Below are positions 47,386-57,850 of a stretch of DNA of 64,000 nt, piece by piece (positions within the stretch are counted from its first letter, which is position 1; every line of letters starts with the position of its first letter). Made by a program: the position numbers and the translations under genes. The notes beneath the pieces are model-generated. The model was not told the DNA's origin and made no database searches. It saw only the letters and a list, made by a program, of their open reading frames with translations. The stretch is from Liolophura sinensis (taxonomy: Eukaryota; Mollusca; Polyplacophora; Chitonida; Chitonidae): positions 27,555,080-27,619,079 of the forward strand of contig NC_088302.1 in NCBI RefSeq assembly GCF_032854445.1, written 5' to 3'.

Positions 47386-48129
47386 TAACAGCAATGTAAA
47401 GCTTCAGATATGCAAGCATTGACTGGGTATACTTAGAGGTCAACGATGAGATCGAACCTATTTGAGCATTTCTGGATCTTCATTTTGTAGTATACAGTAC
47501 AATGTAAATCCATGTGTTTTCACTGCCAGGCTGTCCACCTCAAGGGGAACAAAAGCCCTGTTTCTATTTCATATAACCATACAATCTCCTGCGATTTGTC
47601 TTATGCCACATGCTCGCAGGTCTTCCCACACAAGGGAAGCATAATTTTGCGCACAGAACTCACCAGGGACGAAAGATGTTCGCATATAACTGAGTTTGTG
47701 AAGTTGTACTGCTGACAGTTCTAACCGAGTCATTTCATCTAATATCTACAAGTATTGATGTTCGCTATGTTGTTCAAAATTGTCAGTTATCCATAACGTT
47801 CTCACTTTAAAGCGCATTTGTAGTCTGTGTTGTTGGTTTTAATACCTGAACATATGTATGAGTTACTATATGTAAGCAACCTACTTATTTATTCACAGTT
47901 TGGCTCAGAGCAGCTATGACATAACTGCAAATCATTAGCACTCTCTTTGGTCAGGAGACTAGAGAACTGGCGGTGAAAACAAAATGAATTTAGCCCATAT
48001 TGAGATAGGCATTGAAGAAGACTTTAGCATAAAAATGAATAATATAGCTTATAGGTAATCAGAGTAACTAAGCAGAACATGACTAGCCTTCAGACATGTC
48101 AGATATGATAGTTGTTCTGTGTTGTTCTA
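47386..48129. other. non-coding stretch, nothing assigned
   Basis: Short open frames at 47462-47715 show no motif. No repeat or SINE was recognised. Confidence 0.4.
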
Positions 48130-48716
48130 CTTTAAAGGAGAAGAAAATTTAAATATCAATGAAATACCATTGAAAAGAGTTCATATATGCATTTCTTCGC
48201 AGGTGCATGCCATAAAAGAAATTCTAATATGTATCTCAAGTTGATAAATTATAAATAAAGTCAGTGCCAAAATCTGCTGTGGGTGACTCTATTTTGCCTA
48301 AGAACTAGTCCTGAAGTCTTCTGTGTTAGAATTGCTGTCAGTAACCGCCAAAGTGCTGTTCGTACATTTCTGGTAGAACTCTTCTTCCCAGAAGGTAGCG
48401 AACAGTGCAGTTCGTTTTCTGCTTGACGATCGGGAAACCGGAATGTTGGACGTAGGTACTGAGTTTACACAAACAAGCTGGCAGTTTTAACGTCTCTCAT
48501 TGGCTGAGAGGCAACAGCATAAATTACAGGGTGTTAAAGATGGAGGACGCGATGGACTCAGCGATTTATGCCAGCTTTGCCGTGTTCAGGCCTTGTATGG
48601 CAAAGAAAAACCACAAAATTATGCAGTAGGCACCACCAGATAGAAAAAAAACTGTGTTCTTTTCAGCCTATAGTGTCATGTTTTTAACTTTTCTTCTCCT
48701 TTAAAGATTAGGAAAC
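48130..48716. mobile_element. MITE-like element with 17-18 bp terminal inverted repeats
   Basis: It begins CTTTAAAGGAGAAGAAAA and ends with the complement, TTTTCTTCTCCTTTAAAG, 587 bp later. The same terminus starts the element at 62023. A short open frame near its right end starts MEDAMDSAIYASFAVFRP and stops after 29 codons; it could be the start of a lost transposase, but that is a guess. A target-site duplication is not clear. Confidence 0.7.
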
Positions 48717-48788
48717 AGCAAAAAATCAGCGTTTTGCCTATTCAGCTCCATGTTAGTTATCACCACCTGCTCCTTGCGAGGTAAGCTA

Positions 48789-49300
48789 CAATATACAGGG
48801 TGTCCAAGAAGTCGCGCACTAGAATTTGATGGTCTATAACAACACTGGTCAGTCAGCGAGCGCCATGTACGCATCCCAATAAGCCTAGGTATTGTTGGAA
48901 GTACATGACATATATCAGTAGCCCTAACTGTGCAATCTTTGATCGTCCTGTTCTTTTCTCTATACAACAACTATCATATTTACATGCAATCGGTTTACAA
49001 AAGTCCAGAAATAATTTTGAAATGTGTATTTTACAATAGCAACATTTAACCACTTGTATAGGCTATATTGTAAAAATCAATGATATATTGATATATCCCA
49101 GACATACATCGATGCCCATGCCGCTAGCTTGAACATGCGTTATATATAGAAGGCGTTTAGGTACAGGGCATTCTTGATAGAGGGGGTTCTGACTGTAATT
49201 CAGTTGCGCCACACACACGCGGCTACACTCTTGTGCACTATGTTGTTGTTGTTTCCAGAGACACTGTTTTAGCAAATCCTGTATGTACCACAACATTAAA
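48789..49300. mobile_element. possible Tc1/mariner-like remnant
   Basis: TATACAGGGTGTCCAAGAAG at 48789 looks like a terminal repeat of a mariner-type element set beside a TA. I could not find the partner terminus, and minus-strand open frames up to 49296 have no transposase motif that I can name. This is weak evidence. Confidence 0.3.
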
Positions 49301-49938
49301 TCAAGTTACACATTACCGGTACAAGTAAGGGGAGGTCTGGTAAGTCCATCGTCTGCTGATTAAATAAAAATGGCCTGAACAGTAGCTCAGTGATTTCCTT
49401 ATACTTTAGCACTGTGTTTCCTGCGTGTTTTCTCTTGGTCAGATCACAAATGTGTACGTGCAACTGCAATCGGCTGCAGCGCTCAAATCTGAGTCTCCGA
49501 GACCAGACGGAAATAGCCTACTCAAGAGCTGGAGCAAGGTTACATTAAAATTCTACACTTATCACATACCAACATGCTTTAAAAACGAAATTGGCTGTGT
49601 TGGTTCGATCGCGAGTACTGAAACCACATTCTGAAGAAATAAAACAAACTATGTTCGATTTTATTTTATGAGCTTTATTCCTATGTAAACTTTCTTTTAT
49701 GCTAGTATTGTTTTCCGTGTTTTGGATGTATCATTAAAACCTAGCGCTCTAAATATGTCACCGATATGTTTATGTAGAAACATAGTCATATATGCAAACA
49801 TTGACCTACCCTACACTCTTTGGTCCTAAGTGTGGTGTCCTCAGAAATACGACATGTTGTTGTCCCATGCATGACGTCGATGTCCGTAATCCCTGTCCAT
49901 TTCTGCGACCGATGCATACATGTCAGTTTAGCGATATA
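49301..49938. other. non-coding stretch, nothing assigned
   Basis: An open frame of 69 codons at 49425-49634 has no recognisable motif. Nothing else was seen. Confidence 0.35.
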
Positions 49939-50278
49939 CCGGCCGCGATAGCTCAGTTGGTAAAGCGTCCGCTTCGGGAGCGGTAGATCCAGTGTCAATC
50001 CTGGGTCTGGTCATATCTAAGACATTAAAAGGAGAAGATGTAAATTTTGGCCATCAGCATTAAGGGGATAATGCAACGACTGGTTGACCCCTATAAATGT
50101 AATGACTCGGGCCGTGCAGCTTACTTACCTTCGGTAAGTCGTCTCAGTGAGGCAGCATAAAAGAGTGGTGGATATCCGTCCTGCAACAAGGAGAGAGATT
50201 ACATGCTCTCTAGGGACTCCTTCGTCGTCATATTACTGAAAAAGTGTTAAGTACGACGTTTAAACCCCAAGCACTCAC
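49939..50278 (+). mobile_element. SINE family A, full length, older copy
   Basis: The head CCGGCCGCGATAGCTCAGTTG differs from the young copies and looks closer to a real tRNA start (TAGCTCAGTTGGTAAAGCG). The body has several changes and a deletion before AAAAGAGTGG. It is flanked by TCAGTTTAGCGATATA (49923-49938) and TCAGTTTAGTGATATA (50279-50294), a 16-bp duplication with one change. Confidence 0.94.
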
Positions 50279-50294
50279 TCAGTTTAGTGATATA

Positions 50295-51805
50295 TTTCGT
50301 ATTGCAAGCATACACTGGACCAAAAAACTGGACCTACGGGCATCCTCTGTCAATCATGCGCCATGCTGGAAATTTCTCGGCAACACTCGGAACGTCTTTA
50401 CTTGGCCTCAGCTCCAATTAATTTTCCATAAGCGACAATATTAACGTTTAGCGCTGTAGCTCAGTCCCAAACATTCCGGGGGACAATAAGCTTTGTTGAA
50501 TACCTGTCCCAGCCTGTATGAAAGCAGCCATAAAAATCTGACATAGGTTGAGCGTCAAAATCTGGACCTTGATCCATGCCGGTATCTGCAAGGGTGCCTA
50601 GCAACACAAAGGGGACGTCACTCACAGCCTCATCACCAACCAATTATCTCATTGTGTCCTCTCGCCCATAATTTCAAACTTTCATCATTAAAACTCATAC
50701 CTGCCCAAATCTTAGAGAATTTCCATCATTTTGATACAAAGTATACACCAGTACACCAAAGATGGCACGCTGGCAGCGAAAAAGACTTCGCACTCTAAAA
50801 TGCACAGAATTACTTCTCGAGAAACGGAACTGCTCATGGGGCCCTGATTCCACTTCTCGCGTTACCCCATACGTAGGTCTACGCGGAAAAAGCGAAGACA
50901 CGGTAAGCTGTCTCCGAGTATTGCTGACCGAACATGACCAGATTTGGTGTTTTGTATAAGGAAAGACCAGTTTATCATTCAACAAGTCCATATCCCAGAT
51001 TTTACCTTTTTAACCCCTTTTACCTTTCATGAATGGCCTTTACTTGCCTTTCTTAAGGTCAATGCCTTAATTTTGGATGCAGATACTACCAGTAAGGCTG
51101 GCCAAGTGTCCAGTACAAAATCTAAATCAGACAAGAATTGGAGGATGTCTGGGCGAAGTATACTGAAAGCAATATGTGGAAGAAATACCAGTAGAAGACA
51201 TAACAAAGATACTTGTATATAAAGAGTCTTCCATGTACCACGTAGTAAAAAAAAAAAGAACTGGATGAAAATGTCTCTGTAAGATTCCAACATAATGGGA
51301 GGCGCGAATTTCTTGTTAACTTCTAAAAGCAGGGATATTTTTAAACACGTTAATATTGGAACTAACACGCGATGGATGTATATGCTAGTCACATTTTACG
51401 TCAATGTTTCTCCAGAGATCTGAGACTCTTTCATTCCTGTGATATACCACTGCTGGGGAGGCAAACATGAGCACCATTTTGTGGCATTGTCTGATCACTG
51501 AGCCCGTGGGACTACCGATTATACACAACATGAGTTTTTGTGCCTATTCAAAATCTGACAAGCTTGACCAACTCTGGCGATCTTACTCCAGCAAAACAAA
51601 AAACAAAAAAATTCACGAACATTTTTAGGAGAGCCTTTCATGTCACTTTATTTATGTATCCAAAAAATCCGGTTTTCTTCAACTATAAACCTGCATGATT
51701 GTCGTCATATAAGTATAAAATTCTTGACCACGTGGTTAAAAACAAATAAAATGTTAAAAAACTCACTTAAACTTTTATTCAATAAAATATTTACAATATC
51801 ATATC
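50295..51805. other. non-coding stretch with unassigned ORFs
   Basis: A minus-strand frame at 50695-50991 (98 codons) ends in phase 0 at a good donor, GGGCAG|GTATGAGT, and so could splice to exon 1 of the RING gene. It has no motif and would need a 6.9-kb intron. A frame of 121 codons at 51027-51392 (minus) has no motif either. Both are left unassigned. Confidence 0.3.
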
Positions 51806-51860
51806 GAAAGTTTCCGGGTGTCTCCCGATTTCCTCCCACCATAATGCTGGCCGCCGTAGT
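51806..51860 (+). mobile_element. SINE family B centre fragment
   Basis: TTTCCTCCCACCATAATGC, then TGGCCGCCGTAGTA, is the centre of family B. Both the head and the AAATAAATA tail are gone. Confidence 0.75.
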
Positions 51861-52230
51861 ACAGGCATAAGTAACATGTTATTGAGTGCCACGTGAACCC
51901 CATGTGGGCTTGTTCTATAACATAAGTGGCAAACACAAAAGACAGGGATATTAAACGCAATGGTAACAAAAAATTTATACAAATTTCGTCCCTGGAGGTA
52001 ACAGATGTATGGTAGGGAAAACCTAGAATATATAATATAAACTCTCATCGAAAGAAATAAAATTAAATCATTTCTGTCAATGACAATTATAAGTTCTGTT
52101 GATGATAAACAGGGTCAAAATCATACCTTAGATAACAACTTCTTTGTTTATTAACGCGATGTTCCCGAGTTGTTGTCTTGAATTTAACATCATACAATGT
52201 TGGTTCATACGTACAGGAAAGCCTTCACTT

Positions 52231-54000
52231 TTACTTTGACTTGGAAGTAACAAAACTGCTCGGTCATTTAAATAGGCTTGGTCCAAAGATTTCACATATT
52301 CTGGGCTACAAAAGGGCATATTACTCATAGAGGAACGTTTAACACACAAAGAAGACGCTTTTTTATACACTATATATCAAACTATTGCATCACGCTGTAG
52401 TTTATGTCAATCACCAAATTATTCAAACATTCGTAGTAGGTTAAATCATAAAAGCACGATTTGAAAGGAGCTCACCCGACGTATTTTTGTAACAATAAAT
52501 GGAATGATGGAAACGGTATTACCCCCCGACCAGTAGGTTAAGCAGTAACGGAGATTAAAACATGGATAACGTCATAATGGAGTGTGCGGCAACGGTCCGT
52601 ACTCCTTGAAAACCAGGGATACTTTTCCAGCTTATGTGCAAATTCCTTGCGTTGCTCCTTGGAAACGAGAGAAATTCTCCGATCAATTGTTTTAGCTGTT
52701 GTACCAATTCAATTCGTTGCTCCGCATTGTTTGGTTCATTGTTTATGTGGTTGAGTGTTAAATTAAGTCTTTTAGCGCCGACGATATTGAATGCCTTATG
52801 GCGGCTATTTACAAGATCTGTGCTATGGTAATAAATGTCGGAAATGAGTTTTACTTTGACTTGGAAATAACAAAATTGCTCTGTCCTTCAAATAAGCTCG
52901 GCCTAATGATTTCATATGTACTGGGCTACTGAACGGCATATTACTTACAGGAATGTTACGTAAAAACAGCCAGTCGCGTTCTTAAACATCACTTCTAAAG
53001 GCATTGCACCACCATGTATTTTATGTTAATCACCAACTTCATTAAAACATAAATAGTGAGTAAAATTGTTAAAGTGCGATTTGAAAGGAGGTCATCCGAC
53101 GTATTTTGTGACAAGAAATCGAATGGTGCAATTCTACTGCTCTCCGATCCATAGTTTTAGCTCTAGCAAAGAGTAAAACATAAATGATGTTATAATATTG
53201 TGCCCGGCAACAGTCCTCGCTCCTTGGAAACAGCAGAATTGTTTTTGCAATTTTTCGATACCTGCTGATTCAGTGCGATGCTCCGCATCGCTTAGTACCT
53301 TTTTTATGAGATTAAGTGGTAAATCATATCTTTAAGAACCAACAGTACCAAATGCCTTATACTTCCTATATACAAAATCTGTTGTATGGCAATACATGTC
53401 GGCACTAGGATTTACTTTGACTTGGAGGTAAAAAACTTTCTCCGTCATTCAAATTGACAAAGGCCAACGATTTCACATGCTCTGGGATACTGTACGGCAA
53501 ATTGCTTACAGGGAAACGTGTAACATACAAACGAACAGTCACTTTCTCACACATCACATTCAAAGGCAAAAAATGATTGAAATGCGATTTGAAAGGAGCT
53601 CATCCTACGTATTTTGTGACGAGAAATCGAACGGTGCAACCCGCATTGCTCTCCTATACATAGTTTTAGCTGTATCAAAGACTAAAAAACGAATGACGTC
53701 ATAATGCCGAGCCCGCCAAGGGTCGGTACTCCAAGGAAACCAGAGAATTTTTTTCCAAATTTTTCGACACCTACCGATTCAAAGCGTTGCTCTGCCTCGT
53801 TTGGTACATTACTTATGTGTGTCAAATTAAGTCTTTTAGAGCCGACGGTATCAAAGGCGTTATGATTAGTATGTACAAATTCTGTGGTATGGTAATGCGT
53901 GTAGGCACTCGGATTTACCTTGACTTGGGAATAAGAAAATTGTGCTGTCCTTCAAATAGGCTAGGCCCAAAATATGTACCGAGATTGTATACACCATGTT
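52231..54000. repeat. tandem array of a 0.5-0.6 kb unit, about 3.2 copies
   Basis: Units start at the marker TTACTTTGACTTGGA near 52231, 52851 and 53412, and at the variant TTACCTTGACTTGGG near 53915, giving spacings of about 620, 561 and 503 bp. Further shared blocks are GATTTGAAAGGAG, ACGTATTTT and a GTTTTAGCT segment. On the minus strand each marker lies at the end of a related peptide frame (copy 1: FCSPEYVKSLDQAYLNDRAV, in an 80-codon frame at 52128-52370). The other copies differ by both silent and replacement changes and are truncated. This could be a duplicated exon or a repeat unit. Confidence 0.75.
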
Positions 54001-54075
54001 GGTGAAATAAACTTACTGTCACCATGGTCGCTTGAGCATACAGTGAGAGAGAAGAATCTAAAAATTGTCTATTCA

Positions 54076-54151
54076 AAACCGGCATTGAACCAGCACGTGG
54101 TGTGTCCTAGTGATTGATCGGCAAGCCTCTTAACCAATCGGCCACCGGCAG
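54076..54151 (-). repeat. tRNA-like sequence (tRNA pseudogene or SINE head)
   Basis: On the minus strand CTGCCGGTGGCCGATTGGTT starts a tRNA-like fold with A box TGGCCGATTGGTTAAGAGG and B box GGTTCAATGCCGG. Length and a variable-arm-like insert recall a class II tRNA (Leu/Ser). The end CCGG can pair with the start, but no anticodon arm is convincing. Confidence 0.45.
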
Positions 54152-54439
54152 TTCTAAACTCAATTGTGAATCAGATCAGATGGGTGTGTCCACGAGATCT
54201 GCCATGCGCACCCTAATACCACACAATATGGTTGCACTATTCATGTGGAGTAACCTTATTCTCTGTATATAGTTATACACTGAGTAATGACACTTTGTTA
54301 TTTGTACACCGATTTCCCTGCACCACGGAGAGAGAAATAACAATTTTCAGAGTGGCCTAATCTACAGTATGGTCATCTCTCTTTTCATGCATTCAGCTCG
54401 TGCAGTCCATGAACGTAATAAATCAACAGATGAACCAAC

Positions 54440-54790
54440 TAAATGAATAAATGGAGATCCAAACACAACACGAATAGCTCCTGTACTTTAACATGTACCA
54501 CAAAGAGAGACCTAGCTGAGAAATATGTTGGCACTGCTAAGAGAATGCTGAAAAGGTCTAAAGCTGACGACACTAACTTCTATGTCTACTGGCATATCAA
54601 AATACACCAAGTGATCCTCCATCAATGGGCCAACCCAGCCCCTCAGGACTGGACGCTTTCGTGATATTGTACACTCGATATCAGAGCAATTTCGACCCGA
54701 GCTCAGACCGAGACACTGCTTAGACCTTCTTGCCCAGAAGAAAATAACTACCCAGCATTAATACATCCTTAATGTAGGCTCTAAAAACCT
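54440..54790 (+). pseudogene. retrotransposon integrase fragment
   Basis: The frame carries LAEKYVGTAKRMLKRSKADD, a typical Gypsy integrase stretch around the catalytic Glu. Another frame continues with RFRDIVHSISEQFRPELRP from about 54655. It is broken by a frameshift near 54650, and nothing of RT or RNase H lies nearby. It differs from the element at 10375 in its wording and so comes from another family. Confidence 0.75.
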
Positions 54791-57084
54791 CTGAATTAAA
54801 AGGAGAGTGTGTTTAACAGTTAATAGTAAATGGAAACCTGTAACCGTGACCAAAATACCAGGCATTCCCCGTTTTCACACGTGTATCGTTTGAGCAGCTG
54901 ATGGTGGTGAATATAAAGAGCCCGTGAACTACCCATTTAGTCAAAACTTACTTCCACCATCCTTCACATATCAAACAAAAATATTCATTTTGCAATGTTA
55001 TTTTCCCATGAAATCGGGTATCGGTGGTTTATACAGGCCGACAAAATAACATACCGGTACGCAATAATCTTTTAGAGCACCGGTTTAATATAATGAGTTC
55101 TACAGTGTTGATGAAGTTTTAGTGGAACGCAATCGTGATGTTTTTGGCTAAATATCAATTGCAGCATGAACATGCGTTAGGAGTTATTACGTGAAGTCCA
55201 GCTGAATTTAGAAAATATATTCTTTTGGGCAATTACTACCATTTATTAATTAGCCACTTTTCTTCTCGTGTCTACTGTACCAACCAGTGTTTACGATTGC
55301 ATTAAATGTAGATCAGGTGTGCTGCTAACTGTTCACAATAGAAAATAATATCTATCATAATCAATGGGGGGCGGGGACAAGTAAAACTTCTTCACGCCCG
55401 TATCAAGACGGTCCAAAGCTGTGAACTCATTTGTACTTTCTTTTATTACGTCACAATTATCAATGTGCATGTGCTCATAAAACATACATAAAGTACACAC
55501 GCACTGTAACGTAACAGAATAACAAATTCTACTGCCATTTGAACTACGTATGTGTAGTTCGTCACCGCGTCTCCCATTGAAAAGGACGAAGAAATGCAGT
55601 GAAAATACAGCCTGTAAGCTACATGCAGAGGCCCTGAGCCACGGTATAGGCCGATATTATTTTTGATAAAAAAAACACTCCTTTAAGTAGTTCTGTGTTG
55701 CTGGAAAATATACTTTTTTTTGCTGGAAAAAAAATACTCAGAATATGTACATGTATGTGGCAAAGTCTAATAATTTTAGTGGTCTGTGAGTCATTGCAAT
55801 TGCCGACCTCATTATTGATATGACGGCAGTCTATCTCAGACTCGTGAAAAGGCTCGAACTGGTAGTCTGTAGATTCCTTTCTGTAGCAGGAAAATCCGAA
55901 ATGTTGATTATGCCATGACTTCCCGAATGCCTAGGCTATCATTCGAGTGAAAAATCGCGTGATTTGATTTCTCACGCCAGTGACCTCAATCATATAGAGA
56001 GAGAGAGCGGTACAAGCTGCCTTTTGATAACCCAGCAGCATTTCTGCCGGGCCTGAAGTGCTTGGCTTGGGTTATGGCTGTCTCCCCCATGTGACGCCAC
56101 AAGTTAAAAAGTCTATACACACATTAGTGGAATTCATGGTCATTGATTACATGCGTATTTAGCAAAAGATTGAAATTAATAAATAGAAAATATGTCGTCT
56201 TATTTACAGTGATTATATTTCGTACCTGAACATTAAATTCTGGCCATCATCAAATTTCTCGACCACTTAGCGCCCCCCCCCCCCCCCCCCCACCCCGCAA
56301 CATGGCACAGTTTAAACAATTTCCGAAAAATCAGTGAACGATCACTATCTCTCTGACACGCTACTGTTTTTCCTGAACAAGGGAAATAAATCTGAGGATA
56401 CACATTAGCTCAGCTGCTCGGTCTGCAGTTACCTCCATTTCTCCATTAACATATCAGGTCTAGCAACGTTCACTTAATGCATGTTCAGTTGCGGTTGTTT
56501 ATTGGTTGAAAGATTAACCATTCATTTTCCCCAAACTTGCTAAATCGAATCAGTTTAATAGATGAAGCGGAACTAAAGTAATATAGCATGATGCACGAGT
56601 AACGTGCTGGCTATCTAGATACCGGTGATAGGATGGTAAGACTCAATGGCGCAGTAACAAGAAGCGATGGCTCTATGAAATTAATCGATTACTTCACAGT
56701 ACAAAACCGTTCCACGATAGCAATAGTGCGATGGTACGGAGCGATGGCACGATGATACGTACAAAATAAAAACTTCATTGCAATAAGTGGTTCAACGCTG
56801 ATGAAAATATACATATATGTATTTATTTATTTGTTTTCTTTTTTTTTTTGACTGCTGCTTTACGACATGGGACACCCAAAATATATATGTACATAAGCCA
56901 CAAAATATTTACCATCTTCACAAATCCATTAACTCACGAGAATAAAATATTAATAAGGCAGCAGGGTGAAAATCAAACTGAAAAACCACACGACTACCCT
57001 GTGATTGTTGTCATATGTACTAAACAAGAGGAAACTTCCACTGTTAACAGTTTCCATGTTTTATCTGCAACTGCAAGTTGAATG
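54791..57084. other. non-coding stretch, simple repeats only
   Basis: A run of about 19 C lies at 56273-56291. No gene, SINE or tandem repeat was recognised. Short frames show no motif. Confidence 0.4.
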
Positions 57085-57655
57085 CTGTTGAGGTAAGTTG
57101 AGTGTCCGTCCACACTACAAATCAGATACGTCAACATTGTCCAACACTGTAGTCGTGTGTTATAAACTGTGTTTTTTTTTTAACTTTTAAACTTTCTGTA
57201 AATAGGAGAGAATTTTCATCTTTCTCAACAATGCATGGGACACAATGACGAGCAGCCGGAAGAATGGTTGTCGTGGGTTATCCGCTGCTCTTGTTGCCAT
57301 GGCCATACTCCAGTATCAACGAAATTGTCTCATCGTGAGACCAGTTTCTCTCTTTCGCCTCTGGCACCGCCATTTTGCCCAGGTCACGTGCCTTAAGACG
57401 GTCACTTTATTTCTACACGCCCTTTGATTGGCTATATTCATTCAACTTGACTCAGCTTGTTGACAATAAAAAATACACATGCACATATGCGATTCAACAA
57501 AGCTACATGGTGTTGAGTCTCGTTCAACAGAGTTGAATAAAAGTCCAGCCTACTCAACACACTCAACTTGTCGACTCAACTTGAAGTTGACCCTTGTTGA
57601 GTCAACAAAAGTTGAGTGGTTTTGGGTAGCATGAACGGGGCTTTATGGAGTTTAA
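57085..57655 (-). mobile_element. PIF/Harbinger-like or hAT-like DNA transposon remnant
   Basis: Both ends carry related wording: GTGTCCGTCCACACTACAAA on the left, and on the right a complement reading CCCCGTTCATGCTACCCAAA. Beside both lie GTTGAGT/CTCAACTT runs that form internal inverted repeats (57520-57625). A Myb/SANT-like start lies inside (57278-57373). Edges and superfamily are uncertain. Confidence 0.45.
57278..57373 (-). pseudogene. N-terminal fragment of a Myb/SANT-like (MADF-like) protein
   Basis: The frame starts with ATG at 57373 and encodes 31 residues before TAA. It contains NWSHDETISLILEY, which fits the start of a Myb/SANT-like domain (W, acidic pair, then a hydrophobic helix), as in the accessory protein of PIF/Harbinger transposons. 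No continuation of the domain is seen. Confidence 0.5.
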
Positions 57656-57850
57656 CAAAATGAATAAGAAAAAGTATTCTGACTTCCTTGCAATAATATA
57701 GGCCTACAGAAGATCAATATGTCAAACTTGTGGTGTTAGGTGTCACTAACGAGATGCAGTTTTGGTAATGAGTAGAAGTGATTTTACAGAACACTGAAAA
57801 TAGGCGAATGGCTAAAAGAAATAGACTATAACTACCTGATGGGAGATAGA
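57656..57850 (+). repeat. dispersed repeat R2, short copy
   Basis: AGAAAAAGTATTCTGACTTC, then GTGGTGTTAGGTGTCACTAA and GGCTAAAAGAAATAGACTA, match 17130-17290 in the same order. It is diverged and abuts the transposon remnant on its left. Confidence 0.55.

Noticed and set aside
51027-51392. 121-codon minus-strand frame with hydrophobic segments
   Set aside because: It has low-complexity hydrophobic runs from T/A-rich DNA, no family motif and no linked exons.
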